Assembly: GCA_963971405.1 (NCBI GenBank)
Contig: OZ020484.1
Coordinates: forward strand, 9,858,001-9,922,000
From: Psococerastis gibbosa
Taxonomy: Eukaryota; Arthropoda; Insecta; Psocodea; Psocidae
DNA length: 64,000 nt
Reading direction: 5' to 3'
Shown here: positions 1 to 15,469 of the stretch, in pieces
Numbering within the stretch: position 1 is the stretch's first letter
How the letters are laid out: each line of letters opens with the position of its first letter
Made by a program: the position numbers and the translations under genes
The notes under the pieces: generated by a model
The model's input: the letters and a program-made list of their open reading frames with translations, nothing else
Databases searched by the model: none
Told to the model about the DNA's origin: nothing

Positions 1-1284
1 TTTAACCTTTTTCATGGATGAACTGATTTTCAAATGCATTTTATTCAGGAACTGAGCATGCTACAGTTATACTGATATAAAATAGAAAAGTGCTTCAGGA
101 AAACCATGGTGCAGTTATCTCAAAATTAAGAAAAAAATGCAGTTATACGCTTTGGCTTCTGTACGCCTAAATTGATGTTCCATCCTAAAGTTAACGAGTT
201 AGGAAAAACATTAGGTACCTACTCTTTATTTGTAAACTACATAAAACCGATTTACTCTTAAAGTTAAAGTACTACTGTAAACCTAGCCTGCTCTCGTTTT
301 GCTTGACCTGACTTCAGGTTTATAATGTATTGTAGTATTATAATTTAATGTAGAAGTATATTGTATATAAGTATTGTATATGCCAAGGATCTGAAAAATG
401 TGATGGTTTTCATAATATTTAAAGTTCTTACAGTTTATTAAAAAATGTCGTTGATAAGTCCAAACAGTGACGAATGGGAACGGCAGCCTCCATGGATTAA
501 TAAAATAAATAAAGGGCAGATTTTAAATTAAACGTTTTTAAGCTTTTGAGCTTATGACCTGGCAACTGAATATATGTAGATTTTCAGAAATACATTTCTA
601 CTCAGATGAAACGAATAAATGCGACTTTAGATTAGATATTCCCTTTGGACCGTCTTCCTTATAATTTGCAGCTCATATAAAAGCTTAAATAAACTTAGGC
701 ATATGCTTTACTAAACAACTAATATGAATATGAAAAGGTGAAGTAACTGACTACTTCCTGGTAGCCTTACCAGGTATAAACTGATTGCTTATTCTAAATA
801 GGGGAGGAAAGAATTTCATATTAACTTTTAACATTTTTATAACTGTTGAAATATATTTTTATGCAATGACATGCCATAGGTTCTTGGGCAGCATAAACTT
901 GATTATTAAATGGTTGTTAATTTTTTTTTTATTGAAATGTTATTGATTTTAAACAGACCGAAGTTTTAAAACATATTTTATTAATTAGACTTTATGTTTT
1001 ATGTAATGTAAATCAATTTTACTGTAATGATGATTTCAGATTATAATTTTAAGAAATGAGATCATGTTTAGAAAAGGGCATAGCTTATAATGCTATGTTC
1101 CGTCTTTCAATATTTTTTCAATAAGTTTAATTGCTCTTTGTTATTTTTGAACAATTGATTTGTAACATTGAAAAAATACATAGAATTATGTTAAAAAGGA
1201 GAGTTACTTATGTTAATTTCATCCAATATTTCTCATTGCAGTGGTCATAAGTGTCAATATCCATATTAACTTAAGAGGATATGG
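1..1284. other. AT-rich stretch without recognisable gene
   Basis: No open frame longer than chance, no exon-like segment with splice signals, and no clear repeat family was recognised here. It lies downstream of the minus-strand PDE6D gene and may include its 3' UTR or plain intergenic DNA. Confidence 0.5.
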
Positions 1285-1286
1285 AG

Positions 1287-1640
1287 CGTAGATATTGGCC
1301 ACCCCTGGCTCGCGCAAAATCAGTCAGCTTCTATTTTTATTTATTTAATTTACTACGTAAGCTGTAAAGGTTCGGCACAGGGAAGTTGTAGAAAGCTACT
1401 TCATACACAATGTCATAGGGTATTTCTACTTTTTTTTTTTCTCCGCGAACTTTACAATGCGTGAAATTTCAGTTGTCTGGTAAGTTATTAAATAATTTCA
1501 TACCAAAAATTAAAAATACCCCATGATATTGTGTATGAACTAGTCCAGTAGAACTTCCATATGCCAAGCTTTTATAACTTAAATAAAAATAATTAACAAC
1601 CAAATTACCCGGGGGTGACAAAATCTCCACATACTCAATA
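1287..1640. repeat. Foldback (hairpin) repeat, GGCCACCCC-ended family
   Basis: The left half, starting near TTGGCCACCCCTGG, and the right half, ending in a diverged CCCGGGGGTGACAAAAT, are inverted copies. They share an inner segment resembling TTCATACACAATRTCATRGG on each arm. The copy at 41545-41915 has the same ends and central layout. It lies just past the PDE6D stop and may overlap its 3' UTR. There is no coding capacity. The TTTATT copies near 1335-1345 could act as minus-strand AATAAA signals, but this is uncertain. Confidence 0.6.
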
Positions 1641-1753
1641 CAATAAACAGAATTCATAGCCTATTATTTACAGCATGTAAATGTGTAAATCCATACTCTT
1701 GAACTCAAGAAGGATTATAAACCAAGCTAGTGCAATGTAGCTTTAACAAAAAT

Positions 1754-4691
<2,938 letters not shown>

Positions 4692-4965
4692 TTCAACCCT
4701 TTGAAGATATATCAAAACCCAAGAAAATATTACACTCCAGGAACTTTACTACTTTGTTGTGGCTCACTGGACACTGTTGTTGAATTTGTTGAAATACCAT
4801 AGCAACCGAGTAACCAAAGAAGTCATAGATGATAGAACCCTATTTTAAGTAATCTATTGCCACTTCTGAGTTCGGATACAGTGAAAAAAATCAGTGATAA
4901 AATATATTCTGGTCTGACAAACGGTCTGACTGAGTGTCTATGGTAAATGGTTCTATTGCTTCAAA
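4692..4965. promoter_or_regulatory. Divergent promoter between PDE6D and HADHA
   Basis: Only 274 bp separate the PDE6D start codon (minus strand, 4691) from the HADHA start codon (plus strand, 4966), so both 5' UTRs and core promoters must fit here unless unseen upstream exons exist. No clear TATA box was seen, which fits housekeeping promoters. An X-box-like site lies at 4793-4806. No repeat family interrupts the interval, unlike almost every other non-coding stretch of the window. Confidence 0.7.
4793..4806 (-). promoter_or_regulatory. Candidate RFX X-box upstream of PDE6D
   Basis: The minus strand reads GTTGCTATGGTATT, matching 12 of 14 positions of the X-box consensus RYYNYYATRRNRAC, with mismatches only in the last two bases. 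It is about 100 bp upstream of the PDE6D start codon, the usual range for X-boxes of ciliary genes bound by RFX/DAF-19. PDE6D is a ciliary trafficking factor in other animals. Function is inferred; a 12/14 match can also arise by chance. Confidence 0.4.
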
Positions 4966-7900
4966 ATGGCTGCCTACCGGAGTTTTGGGTTAATTAAGAT
5001 ATTTAATAACACAAATAAGTTAATTTCAAGATTATCTGGTATGTATTGCTTTAGAAACCAAGTGTTGCAGCCTTAAATTTATTACAATAATAAAGACATT
5101 CTATGTATTTATAATTCCATGAAAAGGTCTCCAAACTGCACCAGTCAGTGAAGTGTTATAGGCTATTAGTTGGCATAATTTTCTTACTTGGCTGGTCCTT
5201 TTTATAATATCGACCTAAATAAAATAATTATTAAAAGTTTTAGCTTAGGTCCATCCATTAAACCTGCTAAATGGTCCCAAGGAACTTTAAATGGGATTTA
5301 TTGATGATATGATATGATATGGCCACTTAGGCTAAATAATTGCTATCAGTGGTCGAAATCCCATCAATTCGAAAGTTCGAAGTTCGATTCGATTTCGAAG
5401 TTCAATCAATAAATAGATTAGTGACGACACGAATAATGTGGTTTTATATGCCTTAGCGTAGGACCTATTGGTCTTTCAAGCTCACCACTCATTTCTTTGA
5501 TTATATAAAACTTTACATAATTAAATTTAGGTTTGGAATAAAAAAACTTTCTTGGTACCTACATTTTGTTATAGAAAATATATATCCACCCTAAAGCGGG
5601 CATAGCCCATGGGAGATGTTAAATTAAAACTTGTATTACTGTATTGGGATATATTATAATTTGATTTGATTATTATGAAATATTTGCAATTAGCCTTGAA
5701 CATAATCCGGCTAGGTACGGCTCAACTGATAAGTCAATTTCTATATTTATTATTTGCTATCAATTAAATTGTTGTGATAATTAATACTACTTGAGTTAAG
5801 CTTTCCAAACTAAGTGGGGGAACGCGATGGTTATAATTTGCACAATTATTAAGAGACGAAGTGACTCACTGACGGCTATGGTATCAATAATTATTGAGAA
5901 ATTTGATTATGTATGATATAGTGCAGATAAGGGGGGGGGGGCGGGTGAAATCGGTAGGCACCAATCCAATTAGGTTTACATTAGTTTGACCGTGAACTCA
6001 CGGTCCCAAGCTTTATTATCATTGCTGTTTTTTTTCTAGGTGCTCGCGGGTATGCAGCAGGTACTTCAAATGATATGAAACATCTTAAGACAAAAATCGT
6101 AAATGGGGTGTGCGTCGCAACTTTTGATTCACCGGGTGTAAAAGTGAACTCCCTCAATGTTGAAGTTATGTCTGAAGTGGAAGGCCTACTCAATAAAGTT
6201 GAAAATGATCCAACAGTAACGTCCGTTGTGTTAATATCAGGTATTCATTCTACAATCTAAGATTGGCGTTTTTTTTAACAAAGACATTTCATCGAATTTT
6301 TGGCATGTAGAATATTGAAATTTAATTAATTGCGATAAGCAAAATTTGACTAAAATTAGTAAATGATTGGGTAAAAGTATGTAAAATACAGCATATGTAA
6401 TGCTAATATATTATACTGTGTGTTAATAAAAAATTGAGGTAATATAGTAATTTAAATTTCTTTGGCTTCTAAATATTTTTTTAAAATGTGATATTTTGCG
6501 TATTCGCTAATTAGAGACTTTCGTTTCAGGAAAGAAGGGTGTATTTATCGCAGGTGCTGATATTAAATTTCTTGCGTCATGCCAGACACGAGAAGAAGTA
6601 TACAATGTAAGTCGAGAGGCGCAGAAATATCTCAGTAGAATTGAAAATTCAAAGAAGCCTTTCATTGCGGCAATTATGGGAAATTGCCTTGGAGGAGGTT
6701 TGGAAGTAGCTTTGGCTTGTCATTATCGAATTGCCGTCAAAGGTACGTATCACAATTTGTAAGCAATAAAATGTAAAATGTTTAGTTAGTCGGCATTTTT
6801 TTTAAGTTTGCTTTAGCCCATTTCTCAGAAGCAACCGGCATAATTAGTCATGTATCGTAATTCTGTAACATTTAGTAGTGAAGCAATATCTAAAGACTAG
6901 AGAAATATCCGAGAGGTATGGTATTTGATTTGGGCTGCACGTCTAAACACGTGCAACACAATTAAATGCATAGCCTGGTAACTATGCAAAAAGAAAGCTG
7001 AAAAGTGAAGTTGATTTTATTTCTTCTAATTTTGATCTAAAATTGTAAGAAAATCAGTACTAGACCTAAGATTTGTATTTTGATGTGCAGATAAGAAAAC
7101 ATCATTGGGCCTACCCGAGGTAATGCTCGGTCTTTTGCCTGGAGGTGGTGGTACTCAACGTCTTCCCCGTTTAATACCTGTTCCTGACGCTCTGACAATG
7201 TGCCTTACCGGTAAAACTCAGCGCGCGGACAAAGCGAGGAAGCTTGGTCTTGTCGACTTAGTTGTCAGTCCTGTGGGACCTGGATTGGTGGATGCTGAGA
7301 CAAGGTAAGGCAAACAATTATATTATATGTACGTATTAAATAATATCGCAGTTAGTACTGCAACTGCTGCATGTGGTGGAGATGCGAGTGCTGCTTTACT
7401 CCCTTGGGTACAAGCTAACGGATAGGAGCGGAAACGAAGATACTCTAGCGGCGATGCATGTAGCCCCTATCACCCAAAAAGGGTAAGTATGGTTGGGCCA
7501 CATGAATAGAAGAGAAGACACCGCTTACAACATATGAATGACTATTCGGTGGAGGGCGCCAGACCACTAAGACGACCAAGCATGTCTCTAGAAACAAAAG
7601 GGCTCTTAGTATGTCGTCAGAAGATGCATATGACGCTTGTATGTTAAACATCGTGCCACTTATCCCATGGGAGGGGCAAAGCGCCGTTAAGGCGGGGTTT
7701 CCACCGACCTCTCATTGCAGAATGCACTTACGGTGACGTGGTAGCAGACTTAGGCGGGGTTTCCACCGACCTCTCATTGCAGAATGCAAATGACATTGAA
7801 TTTTATTTTGTACTTAACATATCCCATGACGCCATTTTTTAATTTTTGTTTGTTTTTGATTTTACTCTATGATCATTGATCAATTTTAACTATGGCATAG

Positions 7901-10900
7901 AGTAAAACTAAAAAAAAAACCTAAGTCTTGAATGTCTGCTACTACGTCAACTAAGTGCATTCTGCAATGAGAGGTCGGTGGAAACCCCGCCTTAAGTAGA
8001 GTAAGTTAGTACCGCGTGCGTAAAGGCATATCTGATCCATATTACGTAGACAGTGTGTACCATATCAGGTTATGGTTATTTTCTACAGGGCGTTTAATAA
8101 CCGACACAAGTATTTTGTTTTGCTAAGGGTATGACTGGTTAATTTAGCGTTACACTGAAAACTAGGGCCCGGTACACACGGACGGTTTGCATGCCTGTGA
8201 CACGCTCCGAAATTTGTCAGAGGAGGAAGTGGACTTGGTGAATGGTTGCTGGAAAATCACAGAGTCTACTTCAGTAGATTTCTATGAGCTTGCTCTTGCG
8301 TGCGGTCAGCTCAGAAATTTTCCCCCTTCCCATTTGCTACAGTGACTAATTTCTCAGTGAGTCACCGGCGTGCGAATCGTCCGTGTGTATGGAACTTATG
8401 AAGCTTTTTGTAATGTCACTGCAGCTTATTTATATTTTATGATACGTCCTGAATGTAATTATTTGCAGAAATATGGAATACCTTGAAGAAATAGCTGTCA
8501 GCGTTGCTCATGACATTGCAAGCGGGAAAATCAAAGTTGATCGCCAGGCTCAGAAGAATTTCATACGGAAAGCTACCGATAGCTTACTATCTTTTGGCCT
8601 TGTCAGAGAACAAGTCTTTAAGAAAGCAAAAGAGCAAGTTATGAAACAAACTGGTGGACTGTATCCCGCTCCTCTTCGAATTCTTGAGGTATATTCTATG
8701 CTTGTGACAATCACAAAAAAAAAAAAAAAAAAAAAAAAAATAGTCGCGCTCTGCCCCTCTGAATTTGCGGGATGATTTATAATAGGCAACATTGGTGTAT
8801 TCTATTGAGGTAAATAATTTTTTTAACTTAACATTGGACGAATGATAGAATGTAACACCCCAGAGACAGGGTAAAACTCATATTTTCGGAGGCTTTATAC
8901 ATTTTAAAATCCTGACGGAAGGACACGGAACAGTTTATTCCAGTACAATTACTTATGCTGGCCATACATTAGTGTATTCAAATAAACATAGTATTTCGTT
9001 TCGTTATCTACAATGGCCGGACACGTTAAGTAATGGCTGATTGAACAGAATTAAAATTTATAATTATTCATTTATTTTCACAAAAAAATTTATAGTAATA
9101 ATTTTGATGCATTTATTGAACGAGTAATTCATTATTTTAATCTTAAGGCTTAAAGTACGACGCCACATAACTGTAGTGACATGTTTTGTAGCGTTACTCC
9201 GAAAGTACGTTCGAGCCTCATATCAATACACCAATAATATAATAACTTTAGTAGTAGGCTAATAGACTACTATTTTTAATTAATACATTTTATTATTTTC
9301 TTTAAGGTTGTGAGAACTGGACTAGAAAGTAATGCTACCGTTGGATACGAAGCTGAAGCAAATGGATTCGCTGACCTCGCTGTGACTCCAGAGTCTAAAG
9401 GCCTCATCAGTCTCTTCTTTGCGCAGACGGAATGCAAAAAGAACCGATTCGGGAAACCCGAAAAACCAGCCAAGTAAGATCTGATTAAATTATTAAATTA
9501 TTCTACCGTACTGATTTTTATTTACCTATAAGAATTATTGCTTTCCTATTTATACGTAGTATAAGGAAAGCTTTGTGATGGTCAAAATGTTCGATTCCGA
9601 GATTTCAACGGATTTACATGTTTTGAGGTCCCAGGAGCCCAAAAAAGTGTTTTTTACGAAATGTCTGTCGCTCTGTCTGATTTCCGGGCAAACTGCTCGG
9701 TCAATTTTGCTGAAATTTGGCATGTAGGTTCACAAAAATCATACCTCGGGACCATTTTCTTTTTATTGTGGGCCAACTCAATATGGGGGGGTTTTATTAT
9801 CAAAAAACTAAAAAAAAACTTCGATTAAAATTATTTCTCAAAAACGGCTTCAACGATTTCTTTTAAATTCACATATATTTTAGTCGTTATTAATGTTAAT
9901 AAAATGCGGGAGGTCGCTTGCCCCTTGGTAGTTTGCTTCTGGGAGTAAAAAAATAAAAATTACTAAATTTTAATGGAAAATGACTAAAAAATAATTTTTC
10001 TGTGAAACCTTTCTATCGATGATTTCTACCTTCAGACATGTTTTAGGTGTTAAATTGAGTAACGAAACCGGACAGGTTGCTGTCCCAAAAAACTATTTGG
10101 TTTGTGCAAAAAAAAAATTGAAAATTCACGCTCAAATGCATTGCGTGCCCTGCCATTAATACTGTGTGGTAATGTGTTGGTCTGCCCTATCTAAAATTTA
10201 CCTCACCTCCAGTGACGTCAGGTGGACAACCACCCCCCCCCCCCTGAGTTATCCGAAATTTAACCATAGGAAAATTATTTACCATGAAATTACTCAATTT
10301 CTCTATCTACTAATTCATAAATTGGAACGCTTGTTCTAGTAAACTCCGACCGGTTCTTGTTAATAATAACAAGTTTTACTTACTTTTTTTTTTATTAAAA
10401 AATTGGAGCGAGATGTAAATGTATGTCTGTATAAAATTTCGGCTCATTCGGTAAGCTACACAAATATCTATTTCAAATCTTCCTTTTAATTTTCCTTTCA
10501 GTCTTCATCCGTAATATATAAGAGGAAACAGGTAAACAATAAACTAAAGTGCTCAAAATTTTCTGTCTACCCTCAGTTCGTGGATCTAATTGTCTATCTA
10601 TATCTCTTGTCTATATTGTGTCTATATCTATCTATTGTCTATATTCTAGTGTTCGGTAATTTCTCACAGAATTATTGGTCTTTTAAGCAGATTCCTACAG
10701 TATCCGCGTACATTAAATTACAATGTATCTCTAAAGTGGATTAAAAAAAAAAAAAACTGAAAATGCTTTGGGGTTTAAATTATTATACAATAATAATATT
10801 TTTCAGGTTGGTTGGGGTTCTTGGCGCGGGATTGATGGGGGCTGGCATTGCCCATGTGACCGTAGAGAAGGCCGGCGTTCCATGTATTCTTAGGGATAAG

Positions 10901-13900
10901 TTCGATGCAGGCTTACAGCGTGGAATAGGCCAGATCAAAACTGGACTGGACACTGCCGTGAAGAGAAAAAGATACTCACAGTAAGTATTTTTATTTGATC
11001 TATTGTATGGGGTAAATTTTTGCCACCATTAAAAGATTTAGCCATAAGAGAAGTATCGAGTTTCACTACCTTAGTAAGTGAAAATCGCTTATTGCTTAGG
11101 CGGGTTTTCCACTTGCGATTTTACTTCACTTGTGATTGAGATTTTTTGTTTGTTTTATTGTAAGGAGCCTATTATATAGATACTTAACTTAACACATTAT
11201 AAATTAAGTTATAATGTGGTAGAGACTTATTAATAATGTCTGCTACCATATTATAACTTAATTTATGATAGATAAGTTAAGTATCTACATAATAGTCTCC
11301 TTAAAACAAAACAAACGTCAATGACAAAATCAAATTTGAAGTAAAATTGCCCAGTGGAATAGCCGCCTTAGCAGTTATTGTCTCAGGCTTCATGACAACT
11401 GTTATAACATACACTATACACGTCAGGACATGTAGAGTAGTGGTACAGACTCCGACTTTTACCCGAAAGGTTGTTGGTTCGAGTCCCACACTTGCTACAT
11501 TTTCTGGTCATGCTTCGGAGTGTATGTAAAGCAGGCGGTCTCGTTATGAGTGTAAGAGAGGCTTTATAGCCCTAACTCCGCCAGGTTGGCTTAGTAATAG
11601 AGCAAAAAAGCCAATATTTACTACATTGCGTTAAAGAAATTACTAATTTTCGGATTTTTTAAGTAGCATCCCTTGTAGTTAAACAGAATATAATATACAG
11701 ATTAATAAAATTCCTTTAATTATTTTTAATGGGCTACGTAGTATTTGATTTGTTAGTTTTTATGTGTGATTTCAGACTAGACAGCGATCGAATTATGGCA
11801 AAGTTGATTCCGAGTCTGTCTTACGAAAAGTTCAAAGATGCAGACATAGTTATTGAGGCAGTGTTTGAAGACATCGGAATTAAACACCAAGTTATCAAAG
11901 AGTTGGAAGCAATAATTCCTGAGCGTTGTATTTTTGCAACCAACACTAGTGCAATCCCAATTACGAAGATTGCTGCTGGCAGCAAACGGCCCGAAAAGGT
12001 ATTAGCAATATGTTTTTAGAGATAGTATCATTCCCTATAAGACCTGTTGCCAAGGGCGGATCCAGTGGAATCCAGTGTATGTGAAGATGTGCAGCGTGTT
12101 AACTTCGGGAGGTAGTCCCGTGTCCAAAAACCGGCTAGTAGCTTCTTCCTCTTCCGTCTTCTGCCGTTGCAAAATTGCTGCCGACAAGTTTTGAAGCGAA
12201 GCACACCGGGCGGGCGGAAGTGAACAGGATTCGGAGTCTCCAGAAGCGCTAGACTTGTCTAATGCTAAACTGGGATCCAGCTCAGCATCCATGATGCCAA
12301 AAGACTCGGAACTTTGACCAGGTGGCGTAGGAGGAACAGAACTGCGCCGGCGCGACTCCGCGGCAGACGAGAGGGTCTCCCTCCCGAGAAATCGCTTTTA
12401 AAATTAAGGCAATATTTTTTTATATATATCTTATAAATTTACTTATTTAGGGGCGGGGTCATGACCCCTGTGACCTCCCCTGTGGATCCGCCATTGCCGG
12501 TTGCAACATGCTGCTCGCCAACCTGAAAACTTACCACAAACGACGCTAAAAAACTGCTAGTGTTGGATGGACCCCTGTACGAAAACAAAACAGAGAGTGA
12601 CGTATACGAAACCACGCCGAAATAGACTGGAATAATGAAAAATACATAGTCTAAGACGGCTGGAACACGTTGCAAGAATATCAGAAACCGCATGTCGAAC
12701 CGCTTAAATGAAAAATTGTAGCCCAACCGTGAGTCCGTAGTCCGTGTCATGCAAAACCGACATGACTGGAAGAGTGCTTTCGAGCAGACCATCAAGGGTT
12801 GTAGAACCAGAAGTGGCCAATCCAGCGATAATTGATTTTGTACTCCTCCATCGTAGATTTCATAGCCGCGTTTCGAATTTTGAAAATCTTAAAATACCAC
12901 TGGCCGCCCCTGATATTGGCAATAAATGTGTTGTTAGTTTCCATATACCACTCACGGCTAGACAATAAAAAATAAATAAAACTATTCATAAAAATACAAG
13001 CCACGCCGAGTAGCTGGCAGGGTTCGGTACTGGGATACTTGCCCAAATCATCTCAACATGATCACAGCTTACTCCTCTTACCCGATTATAATTATAATAA
13101 TAATAATAATACGTGTATTTATAAAAAAAACATAACAAATTTTACTGAACCGGTGCCACAAAGCCAAAAAGGCGCGTTGGGATCACCATATCTAACGTTC
13201 GTGGGTCACCCTGTACTATGACTTTTTCCATAGTTTATTTTTTTTTTTAAGGTAATCGGAATGCATTACTTTTCGCCGGTGGACAAAATGCAACTGCTGG
13301 AAATAATTACGACAGACAAGACGTCAAAAGAAGCATGCCAGGTTGCTGTTGACGTAGGACTGAAACAAGGTAAAGTCGTAATTGTAGTGAAGGACGGCCC
13401 GGGCTTTTACACGACTCGAATTCTCAGTGCCATGTCTGCCGAGTGTCTTCGTGTAATCCAAGAGGGTGTTGATGTGAAGCGGCTCGATCGTTTGTGCAAG
13501 AAATTTGGTTTTCCAGTAGGCGCTGTCACGTTGTTAGATGAAGTCGGAATTGATGTGGCGAGTCACATTGCTGTTGACCTTGCCAAATCGTTTGGTAGCA
13601 GATTCCAAGGTGGAAATTCTGCTATGCTTCATGACATGGTCGCTAGTGGCTTCCTAGGTCGTAAGTCTGGCAAAGGAGTGTTTGTTTACAGTAAGGGTAC
13701 TAAAGATCGTCCTGTTAACCCAGACCTTGGAAGCATACTTAGCAAGTACAAATTGGAGCCTAAGGGCTCTACCGCTGACGAAGACTTACAACTTCGTGTT
13801 GTCTCCCGATTTGTCAATGAAGCCGTGTTGTGCCTTGAGGAGGGTATACTGAACAGTCCTCTTGAGGGAGATGTTGGCGCAGTCTTCGGGTTAGGTTTCC

Positions 13901-14061
13901 CCCCTTTCTATGGCGGCCCTTTCCGTTTCGTTGACCGTTTTGGAGCTGGTGAGCTGGTTAAGAAAATGGAACAGTTTGCTGCCCATTACGGTGAACCCTT
14001 TATTCCCTGTAATCTTCTTAAAGACCATGCTACTAACAATAAGAAGTTTTATCCAAATTGA
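4966..14061 (+). CDS. HADHA: Mitochondrial trifunctional enzyme subunit alpha
   Basis: Exons: 4966-5038, 6040-6240, 6530-6742, 7091-7304, 8469-8688, 9307-9473, 10807-10980, 11776-11998 and 13252-14061. They join in phase to 764 aa, against 763 in human. The enzyme does the long-chain 2-enoyl-CoA hydratase and NAD-dependent 3-hydroxyacyl-CoA dehydrogenase steps of mitochondrial beta-oxidation, with HADHB as thiolase. The N-terminus [18 protein letters not shown] is basic and acid-free, a typical mitochondrial presequence; the ATG sits in a good context (caaaATGGct). The hydratase domain keeps both catalytic glutamates (GGGLE, E150; LPEV, E172). The dehydrogenase domain keeps the NAD motif GAGLMG (369-374) and the catalytic pair H500/E512 in [14 protein letters not shown]512 matches human E510, the residue of the common LCHAD mutation. 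The C-terminus ends NNKKFYPN. Introns 4, 6, 7 and 8 carry transposons. No defect was seen. Confidence 0.96.
7350..7675 (+). mobile_element. LINE ORF2 C-terminal remnant (HADHA intron 4)
   Basis: The strand reads a broken form of LLHVxEMRxLxY and DRRRNDDILAEMQVAPI, matching the better copy at 25480-25860 and the related one at 28571-28924. This is the C-terminal segment typical of RTE-like non-LTR elements. The frame is interrupted, so this is a fossil in the sense direction of HADHA. Confidence 0.65.
7690..7991. mobile_element. TTA-MITE, subfamily a (HADHA intron 4)
   Basis: Inverted ends GGCGGGGTTTCCACCGACC, flanked by TTA(A) on both sides. The left part holds two tandem starts of the inverted end (7690 and 7753) with GACGTGGTAGCAGAC between them, so one end lies inside another. 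No coding sequence. Confidence 0.8.
9539..10370 (+). repeat. R850 repeat, copy 1 (HADHA intron 6)
   Basis: An ~830-bp non-coding repeat that starts GCTTTCCTATTTATACG and includes GATTTCCGGGCAAACT and AAATTTGGCATGTAGGTT. It matches 47262-48105 in the same orientation and 36421-37205 inverted. The family ends carry GCTTTCCAATTTA in inverted form. It has long G/C runs and no intact frame. The superfamily was not determined. Confidence 0.7.
11099..11367. mobile_element. TTA-MITE, subfamily b (HADHA intron 7)
   Basis: A 269-bp hairpin element flanked by TTA on both sides (11096-11098 and 11368-11370). Inverted ends are GGCGG...TTCCAC; the arms contain GTAGATACTTAACTTA and the centre contains ATGTCTGCTACCATATTATA. 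Near-identical copies lie at 15774-16041 and 27740-28012. Confidence 0.85.
11424..11612 (+). mobile_element. tRNA-Val-like SINE, copy 1
   Basis: The head has a tRNA box A (TAGTGGTACAGACTCC) and box B (GGTTCGAGTCCCA) with CACCCGAAAGGT between them, like tRNA-Val. The tail has GTGTAAGAGAGGCTTTATAGCC and GGTTGGCTTAGTAATA. Other copies: 24475-24685 (minus), 41219-41425, 44849-45062 and 61238-61442. Confidence 0.8.
12051..12496. mobile_element. hAT-like MITE in HADHA intron 8
   Basis: Ends CAAGGGCGGATCCAG and CTGTGGATCCGCCATTG are inverted copies, flanked by CCTGTTGC (12043-12050) and CCGGTTGC (12497-12504): an 8-bp duplication with one change. It starts 53 bp after the exon 8 donor. No transposase was recognised inside. 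Confidence 0.7.
12705..12835 (+). mobile_element. LINE 3'-end remnant (HADHA intron 8)
   Basis: A decayed match to the LINE C-terminal end at 56003-56215, around GAGTCCGTAGTCCGTG, AACCGACATGACTGGA and CATCAAGGGTTG. Non-coding here. The rest of the intron up to 13251 shows only simple AT-rich sequence and an (ATT/AAT)n run near 13092-13110. Confidence 0.5.
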
Positions 14062-14560
14062 TGACATAACCATACAAATCGACTGAAAACTTAATTTTTA
14101 GATTGTTGGAAATGGGTTATAGGTGGAAGCATTTATTGTTAATATGTTTTACTTTAACTGTGTGTCTCTATAAATATTGTCAGAGTCGGTTATATTCGAA
14201 TATTTCACAGCCACGCTTCGTATAATCATCCATGTTAATCTTCTGCTGCCAACTTGTTGCGAAAGGTTTCCTCGTTGAATTTGCAATGTGCAATTTTAGT
14301 TCGTTGTTTTTATTTATTATTATTGCTTGTGCCAAGAGAGCTCAGTTTTCTGAAATGTGTCGTAACGTTAGAAGTATTGTTTCTGTTGGTTTGCAACCTT
14401 GCCTCTTAACTTCGCTTTGACTGGTTCTACTATTGTATATTTGTCGATGTTTCTAAGCCAACTAACTTTGTGAGTTTATATGATAGAGAACGTCTGTTTT
14501 GTTTCAATAGTTAGTTCAAAAATAGAGTAATATTAGCCATCAAGTGACTATGGACTATAA

Positions 14561-14566
14561 AATAAA
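14561..14566 (+). terminator. HADHA polyadenylation signal (candidate)
   Basis: AATAAA lies 500 bp after the HADHA stop and before a TTA-MITE. It is the first full hexamer seen in the 3' region, so the 3' UTR would be about half a kilobase. Confidence 0.4.
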
Positions 14567-14613
14567 ACCACATGTATACGAAAGCAATGCAGTATAATGG
14601 TAGTTAACCGTTA

Positions 14614-14755
14614 GGTGCTTATTCCACCTACGTCAATAGTCAATAGTAAATGTGGTATTGACGTGGTAGCAGACATTAAAGACAGTCTAAAAATGTCTGC
14701 TACCACGTCAATACCACATTTACTATTGACTATTGACGTAGGTGGAATAAGCGCC
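14614..14755. mobile_element. TTA-MITE, subfamily c (between HADHA and UGT)
   Basis: A 142-bp near-perfect hairpin flanked by TTA (14611-14613 and 14756-14758). The arms read TATTCCACCTACGTCAATAG then GTATTGACGTGGTAGCAGAC. Relatives lie at 58361-58494 and 62391-62528. Confidence 0.85.
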
Positions 14756-14758
14756 TTA

Positions 14759-15469
14759 AGAATAATTTCCAAGCAAGCTGGAAGTATGTCTTCCCCTAAA
14801 ATATGTTAACATTCCTTTCTTAATTAGGCGACATAATTGAACTTCTTCATGTTAAAGTTACTTACCTAATTACTTTGCACATCGTTGCTGACTATGAAAA
14901 ACCGCTTAAGTGACATGTTTTTTTCCGAAATAGAGGTTAAATGTACATTGATTGGCTAAATTTTTTAAGTCCGCATAGTCTTATAAATAAGCTAAACATG
15001 ACAACAAAATCACAATAGCAAGCTAAAGACATTAAAAAACCACGTATCAAAGTGCACAAATTGAATATTTTTATATTATATATATATATATTTTTCTTTT
15101 TTTCTGCAAAAGTAGAGAAAAGTCACCTACGCGGTTTTGCATAGTCAGTCAGAGGCTATTGGTATTGTTTCCGCTGTGGCAAGCTGGCACATGTTCTCGA
15201 TGACAGTGACAATGTGGAAGCTGCTTACCATTGGCATATTCAAACAGGCGAATGCCTGACAAATATTATGGGAGTCTCAAAATTTTGGCACAAAGCATTT
15301 TAGGATACATGAGTCAATTTCGCCATGTGCTTGGGTGATTTGGCAGCGGATTGAACGGGTGTATATGTACCTAACCACATGTTTAAAGAGACAGTAATAA
15401 TCAATGCAAATTTGTTTGTATAATTATATAATAATTTATAATAATTCAATATACATTTATTTTTATTAC
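14759..15469. other. Convergent spacer between HADHA and UGT
   Basis: No gene or clear repeat family was recognised. The DNA is AT-rich with a (TA)n run near 15075-15090. It holds the 3' flanks of two convergent genes. A minus-strand AATAAA at about 15456-15467 lies next to the UGT stop. Confidence 0.5.

Noticed and set aside
1469-1657. A 62-residue minus-strand open frame ending KLFNNLPDN
   Set aside because: It lies inside a foldback repeat; the LINE-like ending is too short to support a gene.
11424-11500. tRNA gene
   Set aside because: Boxes A and B are present, but the acceptor stem is poor and the unit recurs with a shared non-tRNA tail, so it is a SINE head. The same holds at 24620, 41222, 44850 and 61240.
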